Below, piece after piece: positions 18,930 through 32,838 of a stretch of 64,000 nt of DNA (the first letter of the stretch is position 1; every line of letters starts with the position of its first letter). The notes beneath the pieces are model-generated. The model was not told the origin of the DNA. It was given only the letters and a program-made list of their open reading frames with translations, and ran no database searches. The stretch is from Alteromonas sp047556435 (GTDB lineage: Bacteria; Pseudomonadota; Gammaproteobacteria; Enterobacterales; Alteromonadaceae). Made by a program: the position numbers and the translations under genes. The DNA is taken from NCBI RefSeq assembly GCF_047556435.1, contig NZ_CP180210.1, positions 3,534,001-3,598,000 of the forward strand, read 5' to 3'.

Positions 18930-19796
18930 ATGATTACAGTCGCACTGGCACAATACCCAATATCAACTCTGCGCAGTTGGGATGCGTTTTCTGATAACCT
19001 CAGGGCGTGGGTTAAAGAGGCCAGTGACCAAAACGCCTCGCTGTTAATGTTTCCTGAGTACGCAAGCATGGAACTGGTGGGCTTGCTGCCGACAGATATT
19101 CAAGTAAAACTTAACGATCAACTTACTTATCTACAAAAATTCTATACCGACTACCTTGCATTGTTTGAGCAATTGGCGCAACAATATTCACTCTATATAC
19201 TTGCTGGCTCGTTCCCGGTATTGACGGACAATCAGGAATTCAGAAATCGCGCATTATTTTTTGGCCCGTCGGGCTACATTGGCTTTCAGGATAAGTTAAT
19301 AATGACACGATTCGAGCGTGAGCAATGGCGAATCAGTTCTGGCGACCAACTTTCCTTATTCAAAACAGATATTGGCGATATTGGCATTACTATTTGCTAC
19401 GACAGTGAATTTCCTATGTTAGCCAGACGTCAGGCCGAAGCAGGGGCTGACGTGCTATTGGTGCCCAGTTGCACTGACACGCAAGCCGGGTATCAGCGTG
19501 TAAGAACCGGTGCCAGGGCCCGGGCCCTGGAAAATCAGTGTTTCGTGCTACATGCTGCGCTTGTCGGTGATGCCGCCAATAATCCAGCTGTATTTAGAAA
19601 CAAAGGGAAATCCGGCGTTTATTGTCCGCCGGACAGTAAGATTTCGGAGTCCGGGATTTGGGCGCAGAAAGCGGATGAGTCGCCAGGCCTGCTGACCACT
19701 GATATTGATCCCGCAATTACGCAAACCTTGAGGCAACGAGGACAAGTCACTACCTATACTGACTGGCCAAAGCAGTGGCAAGTCACAGGGCCCTGA
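18930..19796 (+). CDS. Carbon-nitrogen hydrolase (nitrilase superfamily)
   Basis: A 288-aa amidase-type hydrolase from the ATG at 18930, chosen because it has a GGGAG Shine-Dalgarno site and starts at the family N-terminus MITVALAQYP. The Glu-Lys-Cys triad is visible in FPEYASME, QDKLIMTRFE and TICYDSEFP. It is probably cytoplasmic and cleaves an omega-amide or N-carbamyl compound; the exact substrate is unknown. A small membrane-protein gene follows 27 nt later and may be co-transcribed. Confidence 0.9.
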   Translation: MITVALAQYPISTLRSWDAFSDNLRAWVKEASDQNASLLMFPEYASMELVGLLPTDIQVKLNDQLTYLQKFYTDYLALFEQLAQQYSLYILAGSFPVLTDNQEFRNRALFFGPSGYIGFQDKLIMTRFEREQWRISSGDQLSLFKTDIGDIGITICYDSEFPMLARRQAEAGADVLLVPSCTDTQAGYQRVRTGARARALENQCFVLHAALVGDAANNPAVFRNKGKSGVYCPPDSKISESGIWAQKADESPGLLTTDIDPAITQTLRQRGQVTTYTDWPKQWQVTGP

Positions 19797-19823
19797 ACAG
19801 GACAACAACCCAGAGCGAGCTTG

Positions 19824-19997
19824 ATGAAAGAACCTGCAAAATTTATCCGTTTCCATGGCGGGCTGTTGCTATTTGCGCTGGCAACCAGCCTGTTATTTAT
19901 GCTTACAGGCATGATCGAAAAGCGTGACGTCATTGCAGTGGCGATTGTTGCTTTTGTCTCACTGGAAATCATGGTTTTTATGCCTTCACGGGAATAA
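19824..19997 (+). CDS. Small two-helix membrane protein (57 aa)
   Basis: A 57-aa frame starting MKEPAKFIRFHGG. It encodes two hydrophobic stretches (LLLFALATSLLFMLTGM and VIAVAIVAFVSLEIMVFM) separated by a charged turn EKRD. It lies 27 nt after the nitrilase gene on the same strand, with a weak GAGCGAG site before the ATG. The clean helix-turn-helix membrane pattern makes it a credible gene, though no family is recognised. Confidence 0.6.
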   Translation: MKEPAKFIRFHGGLLLFALATSLLFMLTGMIEKRDVIAVAIVAFVSLEIMVFMPSRE

Positions 19998-20154
19998 GCA
20001 ACCAGTCTGCTTATAAGCCATTCACTTTGCGGTTACTGGCACAATCTCAACAACAAGACTGACAGGCCTGCGGCCTCCCGAGCTTGCGTGCAGTACGCGG
20101 TAGTCAAAAGGTCATTCAAGCAAAGCCACTACTGCTATATGTGAAGTAGGCATA

Positions 20155-21234
20155 TCAAGGCGTACGCGCGGTAAGAGACTGGTTGTCATCCACATATCTG
20201 ACTTTCTGACCCGATCTCAGTCTCTCGGCGCCGCGCACGACAACCGGGGAGCCCGCTTCCAGCTCACCAAACACTTCGATGCGATCTCCTACTCCCACAC
20301 CGGTTGTTACTGCCACCTGTGTCGCTTCATTATCCGCATTAATCTGATATATGAATGCGCCGGCTTTTCTGAGTACTAACGCATCCCGCGGAACGGTCAT
20401 TCCCCGATGCGCCTTTGAGTGAGGCAGCGCTACTCTTACTGCACTGCCAATGGCAAACTGATTTGGCATAAGCGAGATGCGTATTTCCATCATTCGGGAT
20501 GCGGCATTGCCTACTGGCACCACCGTCCTTATCACTTCCTCTGACGTTTGTCTGCGGTCGGATACTGCAACCGACATACCTTGCTCTATAAAAGGAATCA
20601 CTGACAGCGGTGCCCGTACGGTTGCTTCTACATTTGTCGGATCGACAACCTGTAACAACGACTGCCCGACACTTGTATACTCACCCGGCACCTGCAACCG
20701 GCTTACTATTATTGCATCAAACGGTGCTCTCACCGTGCTGCGTTCAATCTGATAATTCGTCAGCGAATGAGAGACTTTTGCCTGCGCCAACTCCTGTCGG
20801 GCGACTTCCAACTCAGACAGCGTTTCATCTAACTGGTCTTCAGAAACATTTTGCTGTTTAGCCATTCTTGAGAAACGCTCCCGTTTTCTTTCAAGCAACG
20901 CCACTCTGGACTCCCACATCGCAACATTTGCTTCATCTTGTTTCAGTTGTAAAGTAAGCCGGGTAGCATCGAGCTTGACCAACACCTCACCGCGGCTAAT
21001 GTGCTGTCCAACCTCAGCCATCCACATGATCCGCCCGGCAACTTCTGATGCAATTTGCGCATCTGTGCGGCTCACGACTGTGCCGGGAACCCATACCTGC
21101 TGAGTGATTGTTTCATGCCTTAAAGTATCAATTTCAACCAGCGCAGGCGGTGTTGTATCCTGAGCTATTGCTGAAACAGACAGCAGCATCAGGCATCCCA
21201 GCCAGCGACACGCCTTAGGCATTCGTGTTTTCAT
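20155..21234 (-). CDS. RND efflux periplasmic adaptor (membrane fusion protein)
   Basis: A 359-aa adaptor with an N-terminal signal peptide ending at SAIAQ. It has the usual order: a barrel-sandwich segment (GRIMWMAEVGQHISRGEVLVKLD), a coiled-coil hairpin around residues 95-150, the second half-lipoyl part (STVRAPFDAIIVSR), then beta-barrel and membrane-proximal domains. It links the inner-membrane pump to an outer-membrane channel. The gene lies 12 nt after the pump gene and is co-transcribed, in the order pump first, adaptor second. No outer-membrane factor is encoded nearby. Confidence 0.93.
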   Translation of the reverse strand: MKTRMPKACRWLGCLMLLSVSAIAQDTTPPALVEIDTLRHETITQQVWVPGTVVSRTDAQIASEVAGRIMWMAEVGQHISRGEVLVKLDATRLTLQLKQDEANVAMWESRVALLERKRERFSRMAKQQNVSEDQLDETLSELEVARQELAQAKVSHSLTNYQIERSTVRAPFDAIIVSRLQVPGEYTSVGQSLLQVVDPTNVEATVRAPLSVIPFIEQGMSVAVSDRRQTSEEVIRTVVPVGNAASRMMEIRISLMPNQFAIGSAVRVALPHSKAHRGMTVPRDALVLRKAGAFIYQINADNEATQVAVTTGVGVGDRIEVFGELEAGSPVVVRGAERLRSGQKVRYVDDNQSLTARTP

Positions 21235-21246
21235 AGTGAGTGTCCT

Positions 21247-24200
21247 TTATACGTTATCATCGAGTTTGCGTTGCCTGGCCCGTGCAGAAAGCGGCCCTGG
21301 CTGTACCACTGATGTTGAGTCAAAGCGAGGTACGGTAAGCTGTAAAAGTGTGGGTAGCAGTATCAGCGTGAACAGTGTACTGACCGTCATACCGCCGACG
21401 ATGACCGCAGCCAGACCGCGGTAAATGACACTTCCGGCGCCAGGTAATAGCAGTAATGGCAGCATGCCGAATAACGATGTCAGTGTACTCATGAAAATTG
21501 GCCGCAACCGTAACAGGATCGCCTGATGTACAGCGTCACGTCGGCTAAGACCTTCACGCTCACCATTGCGGGTTTGGTGTACCAGCAAGATGGCATTATT
21601 AACCACCAGTCCCAGTAATATGATAAAGCCAATCATGGTAAGTAAATCCATTGGCTGAAAGGTCACCAGATTCAATAGCTGAATTGCAATAACACCGCCT
21701 ACAGTAGCCAGTGGAAGGGCCAACACAACCATAATGCTGTCTTTCAGTGAGCGGAAAAGTCCCGCCATCAATACAATCAGCAAGCCCATCGCAAACAAAA
21801 AGTTCTGGCTCATGGTTGCAATTGCCGTTTTCAGACTGTCTGCGCTGCCGCCGTAATTGATTGCGCCACCGGCCGGCATGACAGCCAGGATCCCTGGCTC
21901 CACCTTTTCTTTGATTATCGCCATGGCTTCTTCTAACGTCATTCCTTCAGGGGGATTGAAGTTCAACGTGAGGGTACGCCGGCGATCAATGCGTTGAATA
22001 CTGGAGGGCCCGACTGCTCTTTCAATAGTTACCAGCTCGCCAAGCTGCACTATCTCACCTGATGGCGTCATCAATGGAGTTGCCGCCAGTAACTCGGGGT
22101 TGTCCCAGTCTTCAGAGCGAAAGATAATGTTCAGGCGTTTAATGCCATCAAAGTACTCTCCAACGTACATACCATCGCCCATCGATCGTACCAGATTAGC
22201 GACTTGTCCACGGCTGTAACCGACTTCGCTTATTCGACTGTCGTTAGGGAAGAACTGCAGTTCCGGCTCTGTTTGCTCCAGACTCGGGTTAGCTCGTGCA
22301 TTTGCTGTCGGAAAACTGTCGCGTATCAGATCCAGGCCAACCTGAGCAGCGGCGACAAGTCCGGTCTGATCCGTTCCCTGCAAATGAACATCAATAGAGC
22401 GCCCATTACCAAAGCCGCCGAAAAGATTCCCCTGCATGGCAAAAGTTTGTGTATCAGGCAAGTCCACCAGAATTTCATCCCTTACCACTGTTTCGAGTGC
22501 GCGAATATTATTTTGATCCTTCGCTCTGACGCCAAGAGTCCCTCCATTTGGCCAGGTAATAATGTAATAGTTTTTCAGTGCAGGCGACTTCGTTCCGTCC
22601 ATATAAGGTTGTAACCGTTGCACCACCTTTGCCATGACATCTTTCTCTATATATGCGTCGCTAGCCCCCGCAGGAAAATTAAAAAAGGCATCAATTGCAT
22701 CACGTTTCACCGGAGGCAGGTAATCAAGCTTAGGCATCAACAACACGCTCCCCAGAATAGGCAAACTCATTAGCACGGTCACCGTCAGTACTCTGCGACG
22801 CTGGGTGGCCGATACCGCCATTACATACGACGCGATTCGTCGCCATACCGGAAGCAGTTTGTCCTGTGGCATGTCATTCACAAGCCAACGACTGGCAATC
22901 ACCGGCAACACCGTTACTGCAACGACCATAGATATGCTCACCGCGATGGCGATAGTCAGCGCAAGATCGGCAAACAGCTGACCTTCTACATCGCTTAAAA
23001 ACATGACAGGAATAAAGATAGCCACCGTGGTAGCCGTGGAAGCCAGTAATGCGCCGAAAACTTCTTTCGTTGCAAGGTAGCTGGCATCATCAGACGTTGC
23101 GGCATCAGGCTTTTTACGCACAATATTTTCTAAAACCACAATGGCTGCATCGAGAACCATGCCTACAGCAAAGGCCAGGCCAGCAAGAGAAATGACATTT
23201 AAGGTACGCCCCGTAATTTGCAAAACAATAAAAGTACTGAGTAACGAGATCGGTATAGACAAGGCAACAATCAGCGTTGCGCGTAGCTGACGCATGAACA
23301 GCCAGAGCACACCGATAGCTAACAACACGCCCAGTAGCAAATTACTGGTTACCAGATTGACCGCCCGATAAATGAATACTGATGCATCAAAAGACTGTGC
23401 CATAGTCAGCTTCTCATTAATCAGGACCGTACTATTAAGCTCATCAACTTTGGCTTTTACCGCTTCCAGCGTTGATAGCACATTGGCGCTGTTCTCACGG
23501 TCAATTCGGATGGAAATTGCGGGGTTGCCATTTTGTACGCTGAAGTTACTGCCGTCGGCTCTCTGGATACGTATGTCTGCGATATCCTGCAACATAACAG
23601 GACTCCCCTCACGCCATTCTAAAATCATTTCGCCCATTTTCTGAGGCGCATACCGACCTTCAAATCGAAGAGTGTAACGACGTCTGCCTACATCAACAAA
23701 TCCCCCGGAAACATCATTAGCGGCGCCCAGCATTGAGGTAATATTGGTAAGATCTACGCCGAGTTCGGCTGCCTTAAAAGGGTCAAATACAATTTGAAAC
23801 TCTTCAGCACCGCCGACACCGCTTTCCATTCGCGCACGTGACACTCCCGGAATTGCTTCAATTTGAGGCCGGATCACATCCTCAAAATAAGTGACATAAC
23901 TATTGATTGGGTTGGTATTGCCGGGAAGTTGTTGTAGAAAAAAATAAGTCAAGGCTGGCCCGCCGCCGTCATTTCCTCCCATCATAATATTCGGTGACAA
24001 TGCGTCCCGGGGTAATGGAGGGATCCTGTTCATTCGACTGATAACCTCGATTAAGGTTTTCTGCATATCAGTCTCCAAACCGAACTCCAGATTGATCCAG
24101 GCATTCCCCTGATTCGCCCAGGCCCTCATGCTGTGCAGGCCGGGCAGCCCCTGAAGCACTTCTTCCTGAGGCTCAAGTATCTCAGACTCAATTTCCTGAG

Positions 24201-24366
24201 GCGAGGCTGCACGCCAGAAAGTCTGGATAGAAATAGATGGCCTTTCTATATCAGGAAAAAGCTGCACGGGGAGAGTAAACAGGCTATACAGTCCGATTGC
24301 GGCAATAATGGCGATAACGATCGTAACGCCAGAGGCATTTCTAATTGCCGCGCGGGTAATATCCAT
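21247..24366 (-). CDS. RND-family efflux pump permease
   Basis: A 1039-aa RND transporter of the hydrophobic/amphiphilic efflux type, with twelve expected membrane helices in two repeats and two large periplasmic loops. The helix-4 proton-relay region reads AGLAFAVGMVLDAAIVVLEN, with the expected Asp. The helix 1 start is at residue ~12 and the first loop begins with PVQLFPDIERPSISI. It works with the adaptor encoded directly downstream. Promoters should lie in the 418-nt gap before the EF-hand gene, which is divergent. No TetR or MarR regulator is adjacent. Substrates are unknown. Confidence 0.95.
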   Translation of the reverse strand: MDITRAAIRNASGVTIVIAIIAAIGLYSLFTLPVQLFPDIERPSISIQTFWRAASPQEIESEILEPQEEVLQGLPGLHSMRAWANQGNAWINLEFGLETDMQKTLIEVISRMNRIPPLPRDALSPNIMMGGNDGGGPALTYFFLQQLPGNTNPINSYVTYFEDVIRPQIEAIPGVSRARMESGVGGAEEFQIVFDPFKAAELGVDLTNITSMLGAANDVSGGFVDVGRRRYTLRFEGRYAPQKMGEMILEWREGSPVMLQDIADIRIQRADGSNFSVQNGNPAISIRIDRENSANVLSTLEAVKAKVDELNSTVLINEKLTMAQSFDASVFIYRAVNLVTSNLLLGVLLAIGVLWLFMRQLRATLIVALSIPISLLSTFIVLQITGRTLNVISLAGLAFAVGMVLDAAIVVLENIVRKKPDAATSDDASYLATKEVFGALLASTATTVAIFIPVMFLSDVEGQLFADLALTIAIAVSISMVVAVTVLPVIASRWLVNDMPQDKLLPVWRRIASYVMAVSATQRRRVLTVTVLMSLPILGSVLLMPKLDYLPPVKRDAIDAFFNFPAGASDAYIEKDVMAKVVQRLQPYMDGTKSPALKNYYIITWPNGGTLGVRAKDQNNIRALETVVRDEILVDLPDTQTFAMQGNLFGGFGNGRSIDVHLQGTDQTGLVAAAQVGLDLIRDSFPTANARANPSLEQTEPELQFFPNDSRISEVGYSRGQVANLVRSMGDGMYVGEYFDGIKRLNIIFRSEDWDNPELLAATPLMTPSGEIVQLGELVTIERAVGPSSIQRIDRRRTLTLNFNPPEGMTLEEAMAIIKEKVEPGILAVMPAGGAINYGGSADSLKTAIATMSQNFLFAMGLLIVLMAGLFRSLKDSIMVVLALPLATVGGVIAIQLLNLVTFQPMDLLTMIGFIILLGLVVNNAILLVHQTRNGEREGLSRRDAVHQAILLRLRPIFMSTLTSLFGMLPLLLLPGAGSVIYRGLAAVIVGGMTVSTLFTLILLPTLLQLTVPRFDSTSVVQPGPLSARARQRKLDDNV

Positions 24367-24784
24367 ATGTGTGTCCAGACATATTTATGTTGTGATAACT
24401 ATATGTCGAGAACAGATACCAAAAAGTTTAAAGCCACCAGTGAACAAAAAAATCAGGTCAAGCGGAAAGCAAATAGTAATACATTTTCAACGTACGATTA
24501 ATCATCTCAGTTAGTAGCTTTTCCAACGCAACAGCCTCAAATGCAAGTGCCGATGAATTACATCTTCTTGTTAACTTTTTGTTATCAAAATTAAGAGTTA
24601 GTAGGTAAGTTTTGCAAAAGCTTCTATAGATATCTCATAAAGCAATAACCGTCTGGCTTAGCCAGTAATTTCACAGCTAATTGTTTTAATTGGATTTTTA
24701 GGTATTTGGCACGTTACCTGAATGGGGGATTGTGAATTTTCTCCTCCGTTTATGCAGTATGGAGGCAAAACCAAGGAGTTAGAT
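24367..24784. other. Divergent intergenic region, RND pump / EF-hand gene
   Basis: This AT-rich 418-nt region must hold the promoters of the leftward pump operon and the rightward EF-hand gene. An AAGGAG ribosome binding site precedes the ATG at 24785. I see no coding frame of quality and no clear operator. Confidence 0.45.
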
Positions 24785-25393
24785 ATGAAAAAGTTAACAC
24801 TAGTAACATTGATCAGTGCCGCATTATCAGCAAGTGCAATCGCTGGCGATCATCAGGAAAAGATCGATACAACTTTTGCAGACCTCGATAACGACGATAA
24901 TGGGTATATCTCTCGTGAGGAAGCGGACGATAACGATATCTACGCGCATTTTTCCAACATTGATTTAGACAATGACATGCGCTTGTCTATTAAAGAGTTC
25001 AACACGCATGTCACCAATAATCCTGAGCATTTTGATGGAGATGTAGTGGCGTCGGTACAGTCTATGAAAAACAGCGTTGAGGAAGTCGATCCTAAGACCG
25101 TCTCTGCTGCTGGCGATGATCACAAAATGGATGCAAAAATGCACGCCAAAACCAAAGCAGAGTCTGGCGGCAAAATGATAGAAAAAGAAGTTAAAGTCAA
25201 AAAGACGGTCGTCGCTGAGAGCGAATTTGACCTGATGGATACCGATAATGACGGCGAACTGACAAAAGCAGAGGCGTCACGCGGTGGTGTAATTCAGAAT
25301 TTTGATGATATTGATATCAACGGTAACGAGTTAATTACTCGTGTTGAATACTCACAGTATCAGCGCACTATGACTGAAAATTCTGAAGAGTAA
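24785..25393 (+). CDS. Secreted EF-hand calcium-binding protein
   Basis: A 202-aa protein from the ATG at 24785, which has a strong AAGGAG site and begins with a signal peptide (MKKLTLVTLISAALSASAIA). An upstream in-frame start would spoil the signal sequence. Four EF-hand-like loops are visible in two pairs: DLDNDDNGYISREE, DLDNDMRLSIKE, DTDNDGELTKAE and DINGNELITRVE. A Lys/Met-rich linker (~110-150) joins the pairs. The first and third loops have complete Asp-x-Asp-x-Asp-Gly type ligands; the fourth is shorter and may not bind. The location is periplasmic. A calcium buffer or sensor is likely. Confidence 0.88.
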   Translation: MKKLTLVTLISAALSASAIAGDHQEKIDTTFADLDNDDNGYISREEADDNDIYAHFSNIDLDNDMRLSIKEFNTHVTNNPEHFDGDVVASVQSMKNSVEEVDPKTVSAAGDDHKMDAKMHAKTKAESGGKMIEKEVKVKKTVVAESEFDLMDTDNDGELTKAEASRGGVIQNFDDIDINGNELITRVEYSQYQRTMTENSEE

Positions 25394-25406
25394 CCCCCAC
25401 CCCTTC

Positions 25407-25432
25407 AAGAGCCGCCTGATGCGGCTCTTATC
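25407..25432 (+). terminator. Rho-independent terminator after the EF-hand gene
   Basis: The perfect 8-bp stem AGAGCCGC / GCGGCTCT with a 5-nt loop lies 14 nt after the stop. It is followed by a T-containing tail. Confidence 0.8.
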
Positions 25433-25644
25433 TTCACTCTCCGAAGCTATTTAGTTGACCTGCCTGTGGAGACATTAGGGTTATAAGACCTACAGCCATA
25501 AGATGATATCCTCAAATTGAATCTGTCAGTCCCGCCTTACACATAGCGAAAATCTATGGCCAACTTCTCATTCATAGAGGTGGTTTTATAGAGTGTCCGC
25601 AGCTATAGTCATAAAGATTACGAATAGTTGCTGGTATTTCACAA

Positions 25645-26112
25645 ATGTATACACTGCGCAGTCGTCCCGGCACAGAGCATGGGCGTTATGAAGTTGCCAG
25701 TTTTAAGCAGGTTCTCACTTTCTCAGCTCGTGGTCCTTGGAATGATGAAACGCTTAGACGCGGCTCTCGCGAGATGGGCGAAGTCATCAATAATTTAGAC
25801 CTGTCAAAGCCCTGGTGTCAGGTAAGTTGCTTGTACGGTGAAAGCTTAATGCAGCCTTCAGTGTATGATTACTTCGTAAAACAGACTGCCATTCGTCAAA
25901 AACTTGGGCTTTCTATTCTCGCCATAGTCATAGTAGATTCTGACATCTCTGCAACCATAAAACGGCAGCTCACGACCGCTTACGGCTCTGCAAATATTGA
26001 TCACGAGTTTTACAATGATATTGGAAGCGCACTGGCCATGTTGGAAAACGCAGGGTTCGAGGTAGATTTTCCTAATATAAAACAATTCTTCGCACAGAAT
26101 GCGTTCAGATGA
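25645..26112 (+). CDS. Conserved hypothetical protein (155 aa)
   Basis: A 155-aa soluble protein with mixed alpha/beta character. A strand-rich N-terminus (RYEVASFKQVLTFSARGPWND) leads to a helix, a central strand pair (GLSILAIVIVD) and a C-terminal helix. The pattern GPWNDETLRRG...MGEVI recalls SpoIIAA/STAS-like folds, but this is only a resemblance. The Shine-Dalgarno site is weak. It lies alone between the EF-hand gene and the end of the rRNA operon, on the opposite strand to the latter. Confidence 0.65.
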   Translation: MYTLRSRPGTEHGRYEVASFKQVLTFSARGPWNDETLRRGSREMGEVINNLDLSKPWCQVSCLYGESLMQPSVYDYFVKQTAIRQKLGLSILAIVIVDSDISATIKRQLTTAYGSANIDHEFYNDIGSALAMLENAGFEVDFPNIKQFFAQNAFR

Positions 26113-26680
26113 ATGACCATTATTTTGGAATATTCTTCATTTCGTGAACGTCACACTCCAGAAACTATATTGTCGTTTTTACAATAGTAAACCGTCTAAA
26201 GATTATCACAGATAACTCATAGCGATTTCACACTGTTAGCGCTGCACCAGGCGAAACCTATCTAATACGAAAATTCCCGCTGAGCTGAGCGGGCTTTTCG
26301 AATTTCGAGACCGTGCCGGCGAGTGACAGTGTGCCGTTTCTGCTTATTGCTTTGTCACCTGGGGCCGGGTCGGTCAGCGGTGATACATGGTGAGTGTCGC
26401 AAGCGAAGCATGCTCAATATCATTATGAGAATGAAGAACGGCCTGCTACAGATGGTGAGTCTTGGTGTAAGCATCAGGGTCTGGTTATTAAATATAAGCC
26501 TGTTCAGCAACTATTGTCTGAATGCCCAGATTAGCAAGCTTTCTTGTTCGTGATTCCGTGAGTGATGAAGTTATTTTATTCTGCATTTATCGTTGCTTCC
26601 GCTGCCTGGTGAACACCAGAGAGGTCCCTGACAAGCGCGTTGCACTACGGGGGATGAAGTTTTTTTTAGACGCACAGACG
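26113..26680. other. Region downstream of the rRNA operon, no intact gene
   Basis: About 570 nt without a convincing gene. One hairpin at 26276-26297 repeats the end of the rRNA terminator. The frame around 26395-26530 reads like a 40-residue fragment of a former coding sequence ending in LLSECPD and a stop, without a start, so decayed coding DNA is possible. Nothing else is recognised. Confidence 0.4.
26276..26297. terminator. Second terminator-like hairpin beyond the rRNA operon
   Basis: CCCGCT / AGCGGG stem followed by CTTTTCG on the plus strand. It shares 18 identical bases (TGAGCGGGCTTTTCGAAT) with the rRNA operon terminator at 26681-26712, suggesting a duplicated or back-up terminator. 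Confidence 0.55.
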
Positions 26681-26712
26681 AAAAAAGCCCGCTCAGTTGA
26701 GCGGGCTTTTCG
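26681..26712 (-). terminator. rRNA operon terminator
   Basis: On the minus strand a 7-8 bp stem (GCCCGCTC / GAGCGGGC) is followed by TTTTTT, 9 nt after the end of the 5S gene. It ends the 16S-23S-5S transcript. Confidence 0.88.
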
Positions 26713-26720
26713 AATGGGAG

Positions 26721-26835
26721 CTTGGCGGTGTGCTACTCTCACATGGGGAGACCCCACACTACCATCGCCGCTAACGTGTTTCACTTCTGAGTTCGGAATG
26801 GGATCAGGTGGTGCCACGTCGCTATGGCCGCCAAG
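26721..26835 (-). rRNA. rrf: 5S ribosomal RNA
   Basis: About 115 nt on the minus strand. The ends CTTGGCGG and CCGCCAAG pair as helix I. The conserved interior CCGAACTCAGAAGTGAAAC and the 3' part GGTCTCCCCATGTGAGAGTA are characteristic of gammaproteobacterial 5S RNA. It is the last gene of the operon. Confidence 0.96.
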
Positions 26836-26905
26836 CATAAACTGTGTGCAGAATTAACGAAGCCAATTGCTGCGCGAAGCGCATGCTGCTTTCTGAGTTA
26901 ACTTC

Positions 26906-26928
26906 TGCGCAAGGAGGACTCACAGTAC
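26906..26928. repeat. 23-nt direct repeat, 23S-5S spacer copy
   Basis: A 23-nt sequence beginning TGCGCAAGGAGG is found here and, identically and in the same orientation, at 30250-30272 on the other side of the 23S gene. Similarity extends a few bases upstream with one mismatch. Confidence 0.85.
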
Positions 26929-27063
26929 ATTTTACAGTGTGTTAAGTCAGCCTCGCTTAAATTAGTAACAATTTGGGAAAGTCTGATATTCAATCGTGTT
27001 GAGTAACTTATCTACTCTACTTTACTATTTCTTAGCTTGTCTCACACACAACACTCAAGCATA

Positions 27064-27082
27064 AAGCTTCTTGGGCGTTGTA

Positions 27083-27083
<1 letters not shown>
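27064..27083 (-). other. 23S 3' processing-stem arm
   Basis: The sequence around CTTGGGCGTTGTAT here is complementary to the minus-strand leader at 30075-30090 (plus strand ATACAACCCCAAGCAG), apart from one bulge and one mismatch. The two arms abut the mature 23S ends and form the classical RNase III processing stem. Confidence 0.75.
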
Positions 27084-30074
<2,991 letters not shown>

Positions 30075-30249
30075 ATACAACCCCAAGCAGCCTTTTGACT
30101 CCTGCATTGAGTGGTAATTCAATACCTGCTGTATGATGACAAGCTAATCGGAAGAATTGCCTTGTCATCAAACTTAATTGATAACAAGCAATTCAAGTCA
30201 AGTAGAGTAGTTACTAGTGCAAAATTTCGATGCGTAGCATCGGAACTTT

Positions 30250-30272
30250 TGCGCAAGGAGGACTCACAGTAC
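30250..30272. repeat. 23-nt direct repeat, tRNA-23S spacer copy
   Basis: Identical to 26906-26928 and in the same orientation, so the pair brackets the 23S gene. Confidence 0.85.
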
Positions 30273-30342
30273 GCTCAGTTGCGCACTATAAATTCTCAGT
30301 TACTCAATTTTGATTGATTACTATTAATATCAGCTTTCCAAA

Positions 30343-30355
30343 TTGTTAAAGAACG
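30343..30355 (-). promoter_or_regulatory. boxA antitermination element in the 16S-23S spacer
   Basis: CGTTCTTTAACAA on the minus strand matches the rRNA boxA bound by NusB/S10. It is identical to the copy in the 16S leader at 32582-32594. Confidence 0.8.
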
Positions 30356-30563
30356 TTCGTAAAATGACGAGTCATTTCACTTTAGAGTAAAAAACCCTAA
30401 TCAATGCTTACTGTCTTCAGTAAATATTCATTAGGATTTCAGTCCGTTTTGACCAAATCAGCATCCAATGCTGATGATGTTATTTCTTTCTGGATTGAGG
30501 CATCGGATTGCGTAGTGTGCAAGTAGCACATGAGCAATTCGATAACGAAAAGCCAGGAAGAAA

Positions 30564-30640
<77 letters not shown>

Positions 30641-30802
30641 ATTATCTGCTTCTGCTTTTTGCCCTATGCTGCGCCTCTGGTTCGTCACTCGGTCAGTCAC
30701 ATACTTATGTATGCTCCTTCGCTCGCTCCTCATCCGGCTTACCTAGAACAAAAATCATCGCAACTAATTGCTCGATTCAGCTCTTTCTTCATAAAGCAAA
30801 GA

Positions 30803-30878
30803 TGGTGGAGCTAAGCAGGATCGAACTGCTGACCTCCTGAATGCAAATCAGACGCTCTCCCAGCTGAGCTATAGCCCC
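30803..30878 (-). tRNA. tRNA-Ala (TGC)
   Basis: 76 nt with encoded CCA. The acceptor stem is GGGGCTA / TAGCTCC, the anticodon loop reads TTTGCAT (TGC), and the T-loop contains GTTCGATC. It is the first tRNA after 16S in the direction of transcription. Confidence 0.96.
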
Positions 30879-30954
30879 ATAATTGGTCGTTCTTCTATTT
30901 ATAACAAGACTATCTGTGTAGGCACTGCATCAAGTGTGTCACGTCGACTTTTGG

Positions 30955-32488
<1,534 letters not shown>

Positions 32489-32581
32489 AATCGAAATGTT
32501 AGTTTTATAAAAACTAACAAAATATGAATCGTCGTTGTTGACACTCTTAACGAGTGCCCACACAGATTGTCTTGTTATAGA

Positions 32582-32594
32582 TTGTTAAAGAACG
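32582..32594 (-). promoter_or_regulatory. boxA antitermination element in the 16S leader
   Basis: CGTTCTTTAACAA on the minus strand, about 100 nt upstream of 16S, followed by a segment like the E. coli leader (GACAATCTGTGTGGGCACTC without two bases). Confidence 0.85.
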
Positions 32595-32694
32595 TTTGAC
32601 CAAAAAATATTTTGCTCGCAAAATTTCTTTTGGTCTTGCTGAATCACCTTAGTTACTCAGCGTTGTTTCAGAGGCTTTCCCCGAAGCGAGGCGC

Positions 32695-32722
32695 ATTTTA
32701 CACTCCTCAGTGACAGTGTCAA
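32695..32722 (-). promoter_or_regulatory. rRNA promoter P2
   Basis: TTGACA (32722-32717), a 16-nt spacer and TAAAAT (32700-32695), followed directly by a GCGC discriminator. The GC-rich discriminator is typical of stringently controlled rRNA promoters. Confidence 0.82.
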
Positions 32723-32810
32723 GCGTTTTTTCAAAGTTTTTAATTTCGATTTAAACCGCTTTCGTTGCCGTGCTCTTCGTTTGCCGTAGCCCCCTCAGAA
32801 CGTGGAGCGC

Positions 32811-32838
32811 ATTCTACTTTCCGGATTCTAAAGATCAA
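32811..32838 (-). promoter_or_regulatory. rRNA promoter P1
   Basis: TTGATC (32838-32833), a 16-nt spacer and TAGAAT (32816-32811), followed by GCGC. Upstream A/T tracts (32840-32860) look like an UP element. Same architecture as P2, 116 nt further upstream. Confidence 0.82.

Larger units (their letters stand above)
30075..30563 (-). other. 16S-23S spacer, 3' part
   Basis: This 489-nt transcribed spacer lies between tRNA-Ile and 23S. It contains the 23S processing arm (30075-30090), one copy of the 23-nt repeat (30250-30272) and a boxA (30343-30355). No coding gene is seen. Confidence 0.75.

Noticed and set aside
26300..26680. A second, decayed 5S rRNA gene
   Set aside because: Only the terminator portion repeats; I could not align the rest to 5S.
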